Shown here one piece after another: positions 21,661 to 31,099 of a stretch of DNA of 64,000 nt (position 1 is its first letter; every line of letters starts with the position of its first letter). Location of the stretch: the NCBI GenBank assembly GCA_049841135.1, contig JASGHK010000005.1, forward strand, positions 1,426,001 to 1,490,000, written 5' to 3'. The position numbers were made by a program, and so were the translations under genes. Under the pieces are notes generated by a model that saw only the letters and a list, made by a program, of their open reading frames with translations, had not been told where the DNA came from and searched no databases. The DNA is from JACRCT01 sp049841135 (lineage in GTDB: Bacteria; Myxococcota; Myxococcia; Myxococcales; UBA5297).

Positions 21661-21706
21661 CCCCTCCCGCTTTCGGGGAGTTTTGGGAGGGGGCAGGGGG
21701 GAGGGC
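21661..21706 (+). repeat. Palindromic repeat family C, copy 2
   Basis: CCCCTCCCGCTTTCGGGGAG, then TTTTGGGAGGGGGCAGGGGG and GAGGGC. It can form a strong hairpin and may end transcription from the gene upstream. It is related to 1375-1408 and, in the other orientation, 49751-49788. Confidence 0.7.
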
Positions 21707-21783
21707 CGGAGTTGCAACCCGGCGGGATCCCTGGCTTTCTCCGAATCTGATCCATCCGGTCGGCACCCCACATCCACAAGGAC

Positions 21784-22380
21784 ATGGTGGGCTTGAGCGC
21801 GGTCCTCGACCCCGTGCCGCAACCTCCTCCCGGCGACTCGCTGCTCGCGAGGAGCCAGGCGGGCGACCGCTTTGCGCTCGAGCAGCTCCTGTCCAAGAAC
21901 GCGAGCCGCGTCTACCGCTGGGCAGTGCTCCTCGGGCTCACTGGCCCCGACGCCGAGGACGCCGCGCAGGAGATCCTGGCGACGGCTGCGCGCCGGATCG
22001 CAGCCTGTGAAGCGGAGGCGGCACTGACCAGCTGGCTCTTCCAGAATCACCCGGCGGACCGTCGCCAACGCCCGGCGCAGCGCGTGGTTCAAGCGGATGT
22101 TCAAGCCCAAGGACGAGGCGGAGCACGCCGCCGCCTTCGAGTTCGAGACCCTGGCCGACACCGAGACGGAGAGCTCGCCGTGCGCAGGTGCTTCAAGACG
22201 CTCCGCCCGCTGCACGCCGAGGTCCTCCTTCTCGGCGAGGTCGAGGGCTACACCCGCCCGGAGATCGCCCAGATGCTGGGCGTGCCCGAGGGCACGGTGG
22301 CGAGCCGGTTGAGGCTGGCGAAGGACGCATTCAAGAAGCGCTGGGACGAGCTGGCCAGCGCAGGAGGAGGTGCCGCATGA
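21784..22380 (+). CDS. ECF-type RNA polymerase sigma factor with two compensating frame disruptions
   Basis: The literal frame is open for 198 residues, but only the two ends look like a sigma factor. Region 2 is SLLARSQAGDRFALEQLL, then DAEDAAQEILATAARRI. Region 4 is YTRPEIAQMLGVPEGTVASR, then LRLAKDAFKKRW. The middle reads as sense only in another frame (RITRRTVANARRSAWFKRMF, then KPKDEAEHAAAFEFETLADT) between about 22041 and 22180. A one-base gain at about 22041 and a one-base loss near 22180 would explain this. Either the sequence has two errors or the region is a genuine compensated frameshift with a scrambled 45-residue linker. The stop overlaps the ATG of the next gene (ATGA), marking an operon. 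Confidence 0.75.
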   Translation: MVGLSAVLDPVPQPPPGDSLLARSQAGDRFALEQLLSKNASRVYRWAVLLGLTGPDAEDAAQEILATAARRIAACEAEAALTSWLFQNHPADRRQRPAQRVVQADVQAQGRGGARRRLRVRDPGRHRDGELAVRRCFKTLRPLHAEVLLLGEVEGYTRPEIAQMLGVPEGTVASRLRLAKDAFKKRWDELASAGGGAA

Positions 22381-23315
22381 GCCTCCAGCATGAGGTGGAT
22401 CTCTCGAAGCTGCGCGAGGCGAAGCCGCCCCCGGCTGTCGCGCGCCGCGTCGTGGAAGAGGCGATGGCCCGGAGCGCGCCGCGCACCCAGAGCCGAGGCT
22501 GGCTCGTCGCCGTGGCGGTGGCCTTCGCGGTCGGCGTCGCGCTCGCCGTCGTCTTCCTCCGCCCCGGCCCGATGACGTCCATGCCCTTGCCGGCCGTCGA
22601 GCCGATGGCGATCCGAACGCCCATCAACCCGCTTCCTCCATCACCGGCTCCCGACCTGCCGCTCAAGCTCACCTCCGGCCAGGTCGCCCAGGCGGACAAG
22701 GTGGCCGAGCCGTTCCGAGCAGGCAGGCACCAGGTGAAGGTGGCGCCGCGGGGCAAGGTGCTGGCGAGCCAAATCGAGCCCAAGGCCGTGCAGCTCAAGG
22801 TGGAGAGCGGCGCGGCGAAGTTCGAGGTCGAGCCGCTGGAGGCGGACGAGGTCTTCTCGGTCTCCGCCGGCGCGCTCACCTTCGAGGCCGTCGGCACCAG
22901 GTTCGAGGTGGAGGTCGAGGGCGACTGCACGCGGCTCGAGGTCCAGGAGGGCATCGTCCGGGTCCGCCGCGACGGCCGCGAGCTCGAGCTCGTCACCGAG
23001 GGCAAGCGCGGCACGTTCTGCGAAGGCTCGCCGGCGGCGCCGGAGTCGCTCTCGGAGGAGGACCAGCTGCTCTCCGACGCGCTCGACCAGGTCCGCGGCG
23101 GGATCGATGCGGACCTCGCCCAGGCCGTTGCGCTCCTGAAGCGCTACGTCGAGAAGTACCCGACCGGTCTCTACCAGCAGGAGGCGCTCTACTACCTGGC
23201 GCGCCTCAGCCAGCGGTTGGGTCGCACGGACGAGGCAAAGGTCTTCGCGGGCGAATTCCTCTCGCGCTGGTCCACCGGCCGCCGCGCCGACGAGCTGCGC
23301 GCCATCGCCCGGTGA
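22377..23315 (+). CDS. FecR-like membrane protein with TPR-like C-terminus
   Basis: This 312-residue protein starts at the ATG at 22377, which overlaps the sigma factor stop. A cytoplasmic N-terminus of about 40 residues leads to a membrane helix at about 42-62 (WLVAVAVAFAVGVALAVVFL). A Pro-rich spacer and then a FecR-type beta domain follow at about 100-215 (VAPRGKVLASQIEP, FEAVGTRFEVEVEGDCTRLE, VQEGIVRVRRDGRE). The C-terminal 80 residues are TPR-like (YPTGLYQQEALYYLARLSQR). FecR proteins act as anti-sigma or signal-relay partners of ECF sigma factors (family knowledge), so this protein probably controls the upstream sigma factor. Confidence 0.85.
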   Translation: MSLQHEVDLSKLREAKPPPAVARRVVEEAMARSAPRTQSRGWLVAVAVAFAVGVALAVVFLRPGPMTSMPLPAVEPMAIRTPINPLPPSPAPDLPLKLTSGQVAQADKVAEPFRAGRHQVKVAPRGKVLASQIEPKAVQLKVESGAAKFEVEPLEADEVFSVSAGALTFEAVGTRFEVEVEGDCTRLEVQEGIVRVRRDGRELELVTEGKRGTFCEGSPAAPESLSEEDQLLSDALDQVRGGIDADLAQAVALLKRYVEKYPTGLYQQEALYYLARLSQRLGRTDEAKVFAGEFLSRWSTGRRADELRAIAR

Positions 23316-23371
23316 TCGCTCCGGCGCGCCCGCCACATCAGCAACGGCGAACCCGAACCGAGGGGACTTCC

Positions 23372-25306
23372 ATGAAACGCCTGGCCCTGATGCTTTGCGC
23401 GCTGTCGGTCGTGAGCGGCTGCCGGTTGACGCTGGATCCCGACGCCAGCGGCCCGGACGCCAAGATCCTCGACGTGGCGGATGCGAGCAGCCCCGACGTC
23501 GGCACGCCGGCTCACCCCGGCACCCTCACCGTGCGCGGCCAGGTCTGCACCAAGCCCGTCGTCGAGCGCGTGAAGATCCTCTTCCTGATGGACGCCTCCG
23601 GCTCGATGTGCGTGACCGACGGCCCGTCGGCCTCGCCCAACGCAGGCATCTGCGAGCAGATCGCCACCTACCTGAAGGGCGAGGGCGTGACCGTCCCCGG
23701 CCGCGTGCGCGCGCTCAAGACGCTGATGGAGCACCTGGCGCTCCAGGACGGCGTCTCGGTGGCGCTGGTCCCGTTCGACACGAGCATCGCGCTCGCCTAT
23801 CCGTCCGACGGCTTCGTGCCGGCGACCGACCCGCAGCTGACGATGCACATCGACGCGCTGCCGGCGGCGCTGGGCAAGGGCACCGACTACCAGGGCGCGC
23901 TCGACGAGGCGTTTCGGCGCATCAGCAAGGACATCGCAGACACCGCCGCCTCTGCCGACGCCGCGAGCCTGCCGCACACCCGCTACATCACCATCATCCT
24001 CTCCGACGGCTTCCCGTACCCGCGCTGCTCCTCCAACGACACGCTCACCAGCTGGGCGACCGCCGCCAACCCCGAAGGCACCTGGCCGGACAACCCCGCG
24101 ACCTTCTGCAACACGCCCCCCGCCGTCCCGGACGCGGGCAACCCGGAGTGCCTGGGGACCGACTGTCCGGCTATCTACTCCGACCTCATCCCCACCTACC
24201 GCATCGGCGACGACCGCAACCAGAACGGCGCGCTCTTCTCGCGGGCGGCAGCGCTCGCGGCGCTCGCCGGCGGCCCCACCAACGTCCCCGAGGTGCGGCT
24301 AGACACCGTGATGCTCTTCAACACGGCCGCCCTCGCCGCTTGCGGGTCGATCTGTTACGAGAGCCTCTATTCCTACCCGGGCGGCACGCCCGACGACGGC
24401 CGCAAGGTCGCGCGCTGGACGCTGGAGCAGCTGGCGATGCGCGGCGGCGGCGCCTTCCACGAGTACATCGACCCCAACGAGCTCAGCTTCGCGTGGCTCG
24501 GCACCTCGGACCTGGGCCGCCCGGCGCAGGCCGTCCCGCGGACCCCGTTCGTGCACCGCTACGCCGGCGCCATGACGCCCGAGGTGAGCCCGGGCTTCCC
24601 CGGCGCCGAGCGCCCCATCCGGCCGGACACCGACGGCGACGGCTTCCCCGACGACTTCGAGGCGGCGCACGCGGCGGACGGCTTCGACCCCGCGATCCCG
24701 ACCCCGGGCGGCTGCAAGAGCGTGAACGGCGCGGGCATCGACTTCCCCTGCGACGACGCCGACGGCGACGGGCTCTCGAAGCCGATGGAGGTCGTCCTGG
24801 GCACAGACCCCTTCGCGGCCGACACCGACGGCGACGGCCTGCCCGACGGCCTGGAGGTGGACCTGGGGCTCGACCCGCGGGTCTCCAACGCGGGCCTCGA
24901 CAAGGACGGCGACCAGGTCGGCGACCTCGACGAGGTGCTCAGGGGCTCGAACCCGGCCGTCTCGGACGCGAGCAGCGCCACCACGCACGCCGCGCCGAAA
25001 GTCACCGCGGTGCCTCAAGCCGACGGGACGACCTGCTACGACTTCGTCGTGGCCGACATCTGGCTGAGCCCCGCCGGGTTCTCCGGTCGCAACTACCTCA
25101 CCGTCCCCTTCGCCCAGATCCCCAGCAACGCTGCGAGCAATCAGGCGACGTGGCGGCAGGCCTGCCTCTTCGCCGAGGCGAAGCCGGACAGCGCGCTGGA
25201 GGTGGTGCTGAGCGACGCCGACTTCTGGCCGATGGCGCGCTTCGGGGCCGAGCCGGGCCAGGTGCTGCCCAGGGACTACGCGACGTTGTGCAAGGACGTT
25301 CGCTAG
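23372..25306 (+). CDS. VWA-domain lipoprotein with calcium-binding TSP3-like repeats
   Basis: This 644-residue protein starts at the ATG at 23372, preceded by GAGGGGAC. It has a lipoprotein signal ending LSVVSGC. A von Willebrand factor A domain spans about 65-390 with a MIDAS motif (FLMDASGSM) and a second-loop Thr in GKGTDYQGALDEAF. Residues about 410-535 carry DTDGDGFPDDFE, DADGDGLSK, DTDGDGLPDGLE and DKDGDQVGDLDE, which are thrombospondin type 3-like calcium sites. Some 85 residues without a recognised family follow. It sits at the outer membrane or periplasm, and binding of a protein or polymer partner is likely. It is the third gene after the sigma factor and FecR-like gene and is a likely target or partner of that system. 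Confidence 0.85.
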   Translation: MKRLALMLCALSVVSGCRLTLDPDASGPDAKILDVADASSPDVGTPAHPGTLTVRGQVCTKPVVERVKILFLMDASGSMCVTDGPSASPNAGICEQIATYLKGEGVTVPGRVRALKTLMEHLALQDGVSVALVPFDTSIALAYPSDGFVPATDPQLTMHIDALPAALGKGTDYQGALDEAFRRISKDIADTAASADAASLPHTRYITIILSDGFPYPRCSSNDTLTSWATAANPEGTWPDNPATFCNTPPAVPDAGNPECLGTDCPAIYSDLIPTYRIGDDRNQNGALFSRAAALAALAGGPTNVPEVRLDTVMLFNTAALAACGSICYESLYSYPGGTPDDGRKVARWTLEQLAMRGGGAFHEYIDPNELSFAWLGTSDLGRPAQAVPRTPFVHRYAGAMTPEVSPGFPGAERPIRPDTDGDGFPDDFEAAHAADGFDPAIPTPGGCKSVNGAGIDFPCDDADGDGLSKPMEVVLGTDPFAADTDGDGLPDGLEVDLGLDPRVSNAGLDKDGDQVGDLDEVLRGSNPAVSDASSATTHAAPKVTAVPQADGTTCYDFVVADIWLSPAGFSGRNYLTVPFAQIPSNAASNQATWRQACLFAEAKPDSALEVVLSDADFWPMARFGAEPGQVLPRDYATLCKDVR

Positions 25307-25436
25307 GTCGGTACCGAAAGCCGGGAGGGAGGGTCGTGGCGAAGGGCGACGACCCTTTCTGGAGGGCGCTGGGCCTCCCCAGTTCTCCCATTCTTCTGCT
25401 AGTCGTCTACTCCCGAAACGGCGGGAGGTTCCTCCA

Positions 25437-25799
25437 GTGGGCTACAGCTTCGTGTGGGGTCGGTGCCTTCGCCTTGCGACCATTTGGCAGAAGCGCGGCG
25501 ACAAGGGCCGGGAGTCCCAAGAGATCGTAGGCGACCCCATCGACAGCACGAATATGGCGTACTCCTCATTTGCGGCGCTGGTAGAGGCCACTCGCGTTCT
25601 TGGAATTCCCGAAGACGCATGGCCTTACTTCCCAGGTCTCCCAGACGCCAGGATCCCTCTCGACCAGGTGCGCGAGCGCTCGACCAGACTTCGGCGGCTC
25701 CTTGAGGCCCTGCCCCCCGAGGCAATTTCCTCGAACATCTGGCTCGAAAAGATCTCTGGGTACCTTCGGGACGGCTACGATCTTTTCATTGCCGATTAG
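25437..25799 (+). CDS. Small hypothetical protein
   Basis: This gene encodes 120 residues from the GTG at 25437, with GGGAGG about ten bases upstream. An ATG at 25554 (MAYSSFAALVEATRVLG) would give an 81-residue form and is also plausible. The C-terminal 80 residues look like a compact helical protein (LRRLLEALPPEAISSNIWLE, then GYLRDGYDLFIAD). The first 40 residues look less structured. No family is recognised. The base composition is a little less GC-rich than in the neighbours. It converges with the HD-domain gene downstream. Confidence 0.55.
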   Translation: MGYSFVWGRCLRLATIWQKRGDKGRESQEIVGDPIDSTNMAYSSFAALVEATRVLGIPEDAWPYFPGLPDARIPLDQVRERSTRLRRLLEALPPEAISSNIWLEKISGYLRDGYDLFIAD

Positions 25800-25837
25800 G
25801 GCTCGCTTTCGGGGCCGAGCCACCGCAGCGGGTCGGG

Positions 25838-27128
25838 TCAGCAGGTTCGCCCCGCCTGCATCACCTTCGCCACGATGTCCCGTGCTGCCGGCGCCTGGTC
25901 GGGCCGGCAGTACAGGCGGGTGAGCCGGATGGCCTCGGCGTAGCGCCGGTAGAGCGGGGTGTACTCGGCGACCGGCGTGCGCAGCCCGGTCGCCGGGTCG
26001 ACGACATAGAGCGAGGGGCCCGCCTCGTCGGAGGCGAAGTACTTGGAGAGCGCCCCGAACGAGTCGATCTGGAAGTGCTCGATGCCGGCGTCGGTGAGCG
26101 CCTGGTCCAGGGTGGGGAAGTCGTACTCCTTGTCGCGCCCGGTGGCCGAGGCGACCAGCTTGAAGCCCTTGCGCTCCACGATGCGCCGGGCCCAGACGTT
26201 CTGGCTCTTGCGCAGCCACCACGCCAGCCAGACGTCGTCGCACTCGACGAACTCGGCCATGTCGCTGGGGATGACGATCTCGTCGGGGCACTCGGCGCGG
26301 TAGCGGCGCAGCATGGCGTCGTAGTTGACGCTCGAGTGGTGGTAGTAGACCGACACGAACATGTGGAAGCGCGAGAGCAGGAAGTCTTCGAAGGCGAAGA
26401 TGGCCGTCTTCGAGAGCGCCAGGTGGACCCGCCCGTCGATCTCCGCGGGCAAGAGGTTCTCGACGATCCAGTCCATCTCGTACCGGCCGTAGGTGACGCC
26501 GGTGAAGAGCGAGTCGCGCAACAGGTAGTCGATGCGGTCCGCGTCGAGCTCGCCGGAGACGATCTGCCGCAGCAGCGGGGCGTAGTCCTTGCCGTTGCAG
26601 ACGAAGGCCGCGCCGTCGGGCGGCGCGACGCCCAGCACCATCGAGGCCAGGGTGGCGGTCGTGACGGCGACGGGCGCGAGCGAGCGCTCGAGGACGGGGG
26701 TCGAGCTCGGAGTCGAGCAGGATCTTGGCGCTGAAGTCCTCGTGGCTCGACTGCTCGTCGCGGTTGCCGGGGATCCACCCGGGCAGCTTCAGCGTCGAGC
26801 GCAGCGGCGCGATGGACTCCGAGGCGTGCGAGAGCGGCAGGTGCCCGATGTCGTGGCAGAGCACCGCCATGCGCACCGCCTGGCGCATCCGCTCGCGGCA
26901 GGCGGCAGGCAGGTCAATCTGCTGGAAGACGGAGTCGAACAGCCGCGAGGCCGCGTGCATGGCGCCCAGGGAATGGGCGTGGCGGGTGTGCGTTGCTCCG
27001 GGGAAGGCCAGGTCGCCGAAGCCCAGCTGGCGCACGTTGCGCAGGCGCTGGAAGAAGCGGCTGTCGACGACGGCCTTCTCGGCGTCGCTGACGTGGATGG
27101 TGCCGTGGATCGGGTCGCGGATGCGCAT
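25838..27128 (-). CDS. HD-domain phosphohydrolase (SAMHD1/dGTPase-like, COG1078), one frameshift
   Basis: From the ATG at 27128 the product begins MRIRDPIHGTIHVSDAEKAV, the typical start of COG1078 proteins, and contains FQRLRNVRQLG, HTRHAHSLG and the HD motif CHDIGHLPLSHASE. At a run of five G (plus strand, about 26696-26700) the frame shifts by one base, after LLDSELDP. The rest (ERSLAPVAVTTATLASMVLG, then GELDADRIDYLLRDS) continues to 25838. Total length is about 430 residues, normal for the family. Such enzymes hydrolyse dNTPs or related nucleotides using a metal held by the HD residues (family knowledge). The homopolymer at the break favours a sequencing error. Confidence 0.85.
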
Positions 27129-27134
27129 GGCGGG

Positions 27135-27308
27135 CCTCACCCCCTGACCCCCTCTCCGGCTTCGCGGAGAGGGGGAACTCGAACCTCCACCCTGTGGAGA
27201 CTTCGTTCGGAGGGAAGCGAGGAGCGAAGCCTCGGGGCTTCGGACTGGCACGCACGCGAGACGAAGTCACCCCTCTCCGCGAAGCCGGAGAGGGGCCGGG
27301 GGTGAGGC
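27135..27308. repeat. Element bounded by inverted repeats (family D)
   Basis: The left end (27135-27179) reads CCTCACCCCCTGACCCCCTC, then TCCGGCTTCGCGGAGAGGGG. The right end (27268-27308) is its near-exact reverse complement, with 82 bases between. Each end also folds on itself. The centre contains GACTTCGTTCGGAGGGAAGCG (27199-27219), which recurs inverted at 33642-33662. No transposase is present, so this looks like a small non-autonomous or REP-type element. Confidence 0.7.
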
Positions 27309-27376
27309 TCGTAAACCAAAGGCCCGCCCAGCCTCTCGGCCGGCGGGCCTTTCGGTCCGGCAGAAGCGAGAAACGA

Positions 27377-27655
27377 CTAGCTGAGGTGCTTGTTCACCAG
27401 CTTGGTCATCTCGAACATCGTGACGGTCTTCTTGCCGCCGAACACCTTCGCCAGCTTCTCGTCGGCGTTGATGTTGCGCTTCTCCTTCTTGTCCTGCAGG
27501 CCGTTCTTCTTGATGTACGCCCAGACCTTCTTGGTGATCTCGGTGCGCGGAATGGCCTTCTCGCCCACGATCTCGGCGAGGGCGGCGTCCGGCTGCATCG
27601 GCTTCATGAAAGCGGCGTTCGGCTTGCGGGCGGTCTTCTTGGCGGCCTTAGGCAT
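27377..27655 (-). CDS. SWIB-domain protein
   Basis: This 92-residue protein starts at the ATG at 27655, with GGGAGGAA upstream. It has a basic N-terminal tail (MPKAAKKTARKPN) and then a SWIB fold: MQPDAALAEIVGEKAIPRTE, ITKKVWAYIKKNGLQDKKEK, VFGGKKTVTMFEMTKLVNKH. Single-domain SWIB proteins occur in Chlamydia and several proteobacterial groups, where a chromatin or DNA-topology role is proposed but unsettled. The length is normal for the bacterial form. It is transcribed alone. Confidence 0.9.
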   Translation of the reverse strand: MPKAAKKTARKPNAAFMKPMQPDAALAEIVGEKAIPRTEITKKVWAYIKKNGLQDKKEKRNINADEKLAKVFGGKKTVTMFEMTKLVNKHLS

Positions 27656-27855
27656 TTTCTTCCTCCCTGCGACTTGGGTTGGTTCTTCCTTTGTTTCCCT
27701 GCTCGGTTGGGCTCTCAACCCCCCGTTCCCGAGCGAAAAGCTGGCGGCACTATAGACCCCTCCCCAGGGGCAAGCAGCAAAAAATCGAGTCCCGCCAGAG
27801 GGGGCGCTAGAGTGAAGCGGCACCCCCCTTCCCACGAACCAGCCGGATCTGCTAG

Positions 27856-29077
27856 ATGCGCGCGACCTTGCTCCCTCTGAAGAAAATCGATGTCCTTTCG
27901 GTGATAGCGACGTTTTGGATCTTTGCTATCCCGGCCGCCCGGGCCGCGCAGGCGCCGCCAAAGGGCTCGAAGGAGGAGGCGCCCAAGGCCGCCGCTCCCT
28001 CGAAGGCCGAGCCGAAATCCGAGAAGAAGGCCGACCCGAAGGCAGAGACCAAGGCCGCGGCCAAACCGAAGCCGAAGGCCAAGGACGCCTTCGACGCGGC
28101 GACGCCCTCGACCTGGAAGCTGTCGGCGAAGCTGCCCAAGGGCGGCGAGGCGCGCGCGGAGCTGGTCAAGGCGCTGTGCGCACCGGCGGTGAACCCGGGC
28201 GAGACCACGCTCGAGGAGAAGGAGGCCGAAGCGCTGCTCGACGATCCGCGCGCCGAGCTGGTCTACGCCGACAAGACCATCTCCATCGTCGCGCCCTCCA
28301 TGATCCAGCGGCACCGCAAGGAGCACCTGGACCTGATGGCGCTGTTCCTCAAGCCGGAGCGCGTCCAGGCCGGCGCCAGGTTCGCCCGCGAGAAGCGCGA
28401 GGTGCTCGAGCGCGCCGAGAAGGCCCACAAGGTGGACCGCAACGTGGTCATCGCCATCCTGATGTGGGAGTCGCGCCTGGGGCAGGTCACCGGGGACTAC
28501 GTCGCCTTCAACGCCTTCACCAGCCAGGCCTACTTCGTCGAGGAGGCCAGCGCGGTGGCGCTCGCGCAGAAGGCGGAGAAGGGGATCGTCGACGAGGCCA
28601 AGCAGGTCCAGCGCGTGAACACCATCCGCGACCGCGCCAAGAAGAACCTCGCGGCGCTGGTGCGCCAGTGCAAGGCCAAGGGCATCGACCCGCTGACGGT
28701 CAAGGGCAGCTGGGCCGGCGCGCTGGGGTTCCCGCAGTTCATGCCGGCGAGCCTGCGCTGGGCCGAGGACGGCGACGGCGACGGCAAGATCGACCTCTTC
28801 ACCTTCGACGACTCCATCGCCTCCATCGCCAACTACCTGGAGCAGCACGGCTACGCCAAGAGCGCCGAGAAGGCGGTCTGGGACTACAACCACGAGGACG
28901 CCTACGTGAAGGGCGTGCTCGCCTTCGCCAAGGCGCTCGAGGAGGAGCTGGCCAAGCCAGCGCCCGATGCCGGCTCCGAGGCTGCTTCAGCCGCCGATGC
29001 CGGCACGACCGCGGCTCCGTCTGCGGCAGCGGCTCCTGCGAGCGACGCGGGAAGCTCCCGCCGAGGCCAAGAAGTAG
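27856..29077 (+). CDS. Lytic murein transglycosylase (MltB/SLT_2 family), frameshift near the end
   Basis: An N-terminal signal sequence (residues about 10-32) leads to an Ala/Lys/Pro-rich spacer and an SLT_2 domain at about 120-360. The domain has the catalytic Glu in VIAILMWESRLGQVTG and conserved FNAFTSQAYF, WAGALGFPQFMPAS and DSIASIANYLEQHGY. It cleaves the glycan strand of peptidoglycan in the periplasm to 1,6-anhydro products (family knowledge). As written the frame stays open to 29346, running across the rlpA start. A one-base shift in the GGG at about 29049-29051 restores EAPAEAKK and a TAG at 29075-29077, which fits the Ala-rich tail better. I therefore end the gene there. Confidence 0.85.
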
Positions 29078-29165
29078 GGCCGGGGGAGCGGCCTCCGCGC
29101 CTGCTCAGCGGGCAGGGGTGCGCAGCCGAAGCGCAGGACGAGAGCGCCTCCGCTAGAGTCGGTGC

Positions 29166-29621
29166 ATGGTGCGACCGGGGCGGATCATCGTGGTCTTGGG
29201 GCTGCTGGCGCTCTCGGCGTGTACGCACGGCCAGCGGACCGGGAGCAGTCGGAGCGAGCCCGAAGAAGGCGAGGCGAGCTTCTACTCCGCCAGCCTCGAG
29301 GGCCGGCCCACCGCGAGCGGCGAGCTCTACCGCGGCGAGGCGCTGACCTGCGCGCACCGGACGCATCCCTTCGGGGCCCAGCTGGAGATCACGAATCTCG
29401 AGAACCGGCGCGTGGTCATCGTGAGGGTCAACGATCGTGGCCCGTTCGTGCGCGGTCGGATCGTCGACCTGTCGCTCGCCGCGGCGCGGGCGCTGGACAT
29501 GGTCGAGCGGGGCGTGGTGCGCGTTCGCGTCCGGCCGCTCCGGCGACCGGGCCAAGCGATGTCGGTGGGTACCGACATACCTTTAGCAACCTCTCGGTCA
29601 CCGCTGGGGCCCGCGCCGTAG
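29166..29621 (+). CDS. rlpA: RlpA-like septal-ring lipoprotein
   Basis: This 151-residue protein has a lipobox LSAC (Cys near residue 19) and a double-psi beta-barrel core: GEASFYSASLEGRPTASGE, LTCAHRTHPFGAQLEITNL, VVIVRVNDRGPFVRGRIVDL and SLAAARALDM. These are the hallmarks of the RlpA barrel, including the Asp in NDRGPF. RlpA proteins cleave denuded glycan strands or organise septal peptidoglycan (family knowledge). The C-terminal SPOR domain found in many members is absent. It lies directly after the lytic transglycosylase, a related cell-wall function. Confidence 0.88.
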   Translation: MVRPGRIIVVLGLLALSACTHGQRTGSSRSEPEEGEASFYSASLEGRPTASGELYRGEALTCAHRTHPFGAQLEITNLENRRVVIVRVNDRGPFVRGRIVDLSLAAARALDMVERGVVRVRVRPLRRPGQAMSVGTDIPLATSRSPLGPAP

Positions 29622-29631
29622 CCGTGCCACG

Positions 29632-30978
29632 ATGCGCTCCATCATGCTCCTGCCGATCCTCCTGGCCATGCTCGCCGCCTCGCCCGCCGCTCCGGCCGAC
29701 AAGGTCCTCCTAACTCCGCGGGTCGAGCTGAAGAAGGGCCTGCCGGTCCTGACGGTCAGCGCCTGGAACCGCGAGGCGGCGCCGCGCTGGGTCTGCGTCG
29801 ACCCCGCGTGCCTGACGCTTGAGTACGAGGAGACGCGCGGCGTCTGGAAGACCTGGGAGCCGACGCCAAAGCCGGAGGCGGCGAAGGTGCTCGACGCCTC
29901 CGCCTTCGCGCGGCTCGCGCCCGAGGAGTCGCGCGACCTGTTCGTGCTCGGTGCGATTCTGCCGGTCCCGTCCGCGGCGGTGCGCTGTGAGTACCGTGCG
30001 ACCGAGCCAGCAATCGCGGCGGCGGCGAAGCTGGGCCTCGCGCCGCTGGTCGCAGGTCCGCTGGGCCCGGCTTCGAGCCCCACCATCGTCGAGACTCGAA
30101 GCCAGCACGAGGCGCTCAACGGGGTGCTCCGCGGCGACTTCAACGCCTACCTCCACCTGCGGCCCGGCGACGCGTCGGTGCTGGGGTTGCTGGAGCTGGG
30201 CTTCAAGGGCGCCGAGCCCAGGAAGCAGGAGGAGATCGTCCGCGCGGTCATCCAGACCGAAGTGCCCGAGGCGGGGCCGGTGCTGCTGCGGATGGCGCGG
30301 GAGACCAAGGGGACGCAGGTGCGCGCCGAGGCCGTCCGCGGGTTCCTCTCCATCCACCCGCCGGACCTGGTGCCCGAGCTGGCAAAGCTCGCGAGCGACC
30401 CCGCGGTCACCGGCTTCGAGTTCCCGGAGCTGCTGCAGTCCAACCTGGTGCGCGCCATCGCGCTCTCGGGCGCACCCAGCGCCGGCGCCGAGCTCGCCAG
30501 GCTGGAGAAGACGCTCAAGTATTCGGCGGCGTTCGCCGAGACCGCGCCCGAGACCTCGCTCGCCTTCGCGCTCCCCGTCAGCCGCCTGCGAGTCGGCGAT
30601 TCCAAGGCGCTCGCCCCGTTCGTCGCCAGGCTCAAGAGGACGCGCCCCGAGGTGCTCGCGCAGGCGCTGCGCGCGACGCCCTTCGCCCAGAGCCGCGAGC
30701 TGGCCTGTGCCCTGGCTCCGTTCCTCGACGACGCCCGTCCCGGCATGCGCATCGCGCCGTTCCGCGAGTACGCCGCGCCGCGCACCCCCGAGGAGCGCAA
30801 GGCCATCGACGAGTTCGAGAAGAACGCCTACGACCGCGTGCAGGACGAGGCGGCCTTCGCCCTCGCGCAGCTCGTGCCCGCGGCCCGCGGCGGGCTGGAG
30901 CTCAGCCGGTACCGGAAGCTGAGCGCCGAGCAGCTCGCGGCGGTGAAGAAGGGGCTCGCCAAGGCGTGCGCGAAGTGA
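29632..30978 (+). CDS. Periplasmic HEAT-like repeat protein
   Basis: This 448-residue protein begins with a signal peptide (MLLPILLAMLAASPAAPADK), so the ATG at 29632 or the one four codons later may be used. The first 150 residues form a beta-rich domain with a possible disulfide (CVDPACL). Residues about 160-440 are helical repeats of HEAT type (VLLRMARETKGTQVRAEAVR, LVPELAKLASDPAVTGFEF, then LAQALRATPFAQSRELACAL). No enzyme motif is seen. It starts 11 bases after the RlpA stop, so the two are probably co-transcribed. Confidence 0.7.
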   Translation: MRSIMLLPILLAMLAASPAAPADKVLLTPRVELKKGLPVLTVSAWNREAAPRWVCVDPACLTLEYEETRGVWKTWEPTPKPEAAKVLDASAFARLAPEESRDLFVLGAILPVPSAAVRCEYRATEPAIAAAAKLGLAPLVAGPLGPASSPTIVETRSQHEALNGVLRGDFNAYLHLRPGDASVLGLLELGFKGAEPRKQEEIVRAVIQTEVPEAGPVLLRMARETKGTQVRAEAVRGFLSIHPPDLVPELAKLASDPAVTGFEFPELLQSNLVRAIALSGAPSAGAELARLEKTLKYSAAFAETAPETSLAFALPVSRLRVGDSKALAPFVARLKRTRPEVLAQALRATPFAQSRELACALAPFLDDARPGMRIAPFREYAAPRTPEERKAIDEFEKNAYDRVQDEAAFALAQLVPAARGGLELSRYRKLSAEQLAAVKKGLAKACAK

Positions 30979-31099
30979 AGGTCCTGCTCGAGGTGCCGCG
31001 CCACCGGGCCCTCACTGCGAGACGGTCCGGACATCACGAACGGTCTCTGCCGCGGTCCTTGCGCCCGTTCTTCGGCGGCACATAGACTCACCGCCTCTC

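Noticed and set aside
25437..25799. Toxin or immunity role for the small protein between the VWA and HD genes
   Set aside because: No motif or partner gene supports it, so it is kept only as hypothetical.
27856..29346. Lytic transglycosylase extending to 29346 as the literal frame reads
   Set aside because: The tail past about residue 400 is Arg/Ser/Trp-rich nonsense overlapping rlpA, and a TAG one frame over at 29075 gives a natural end.
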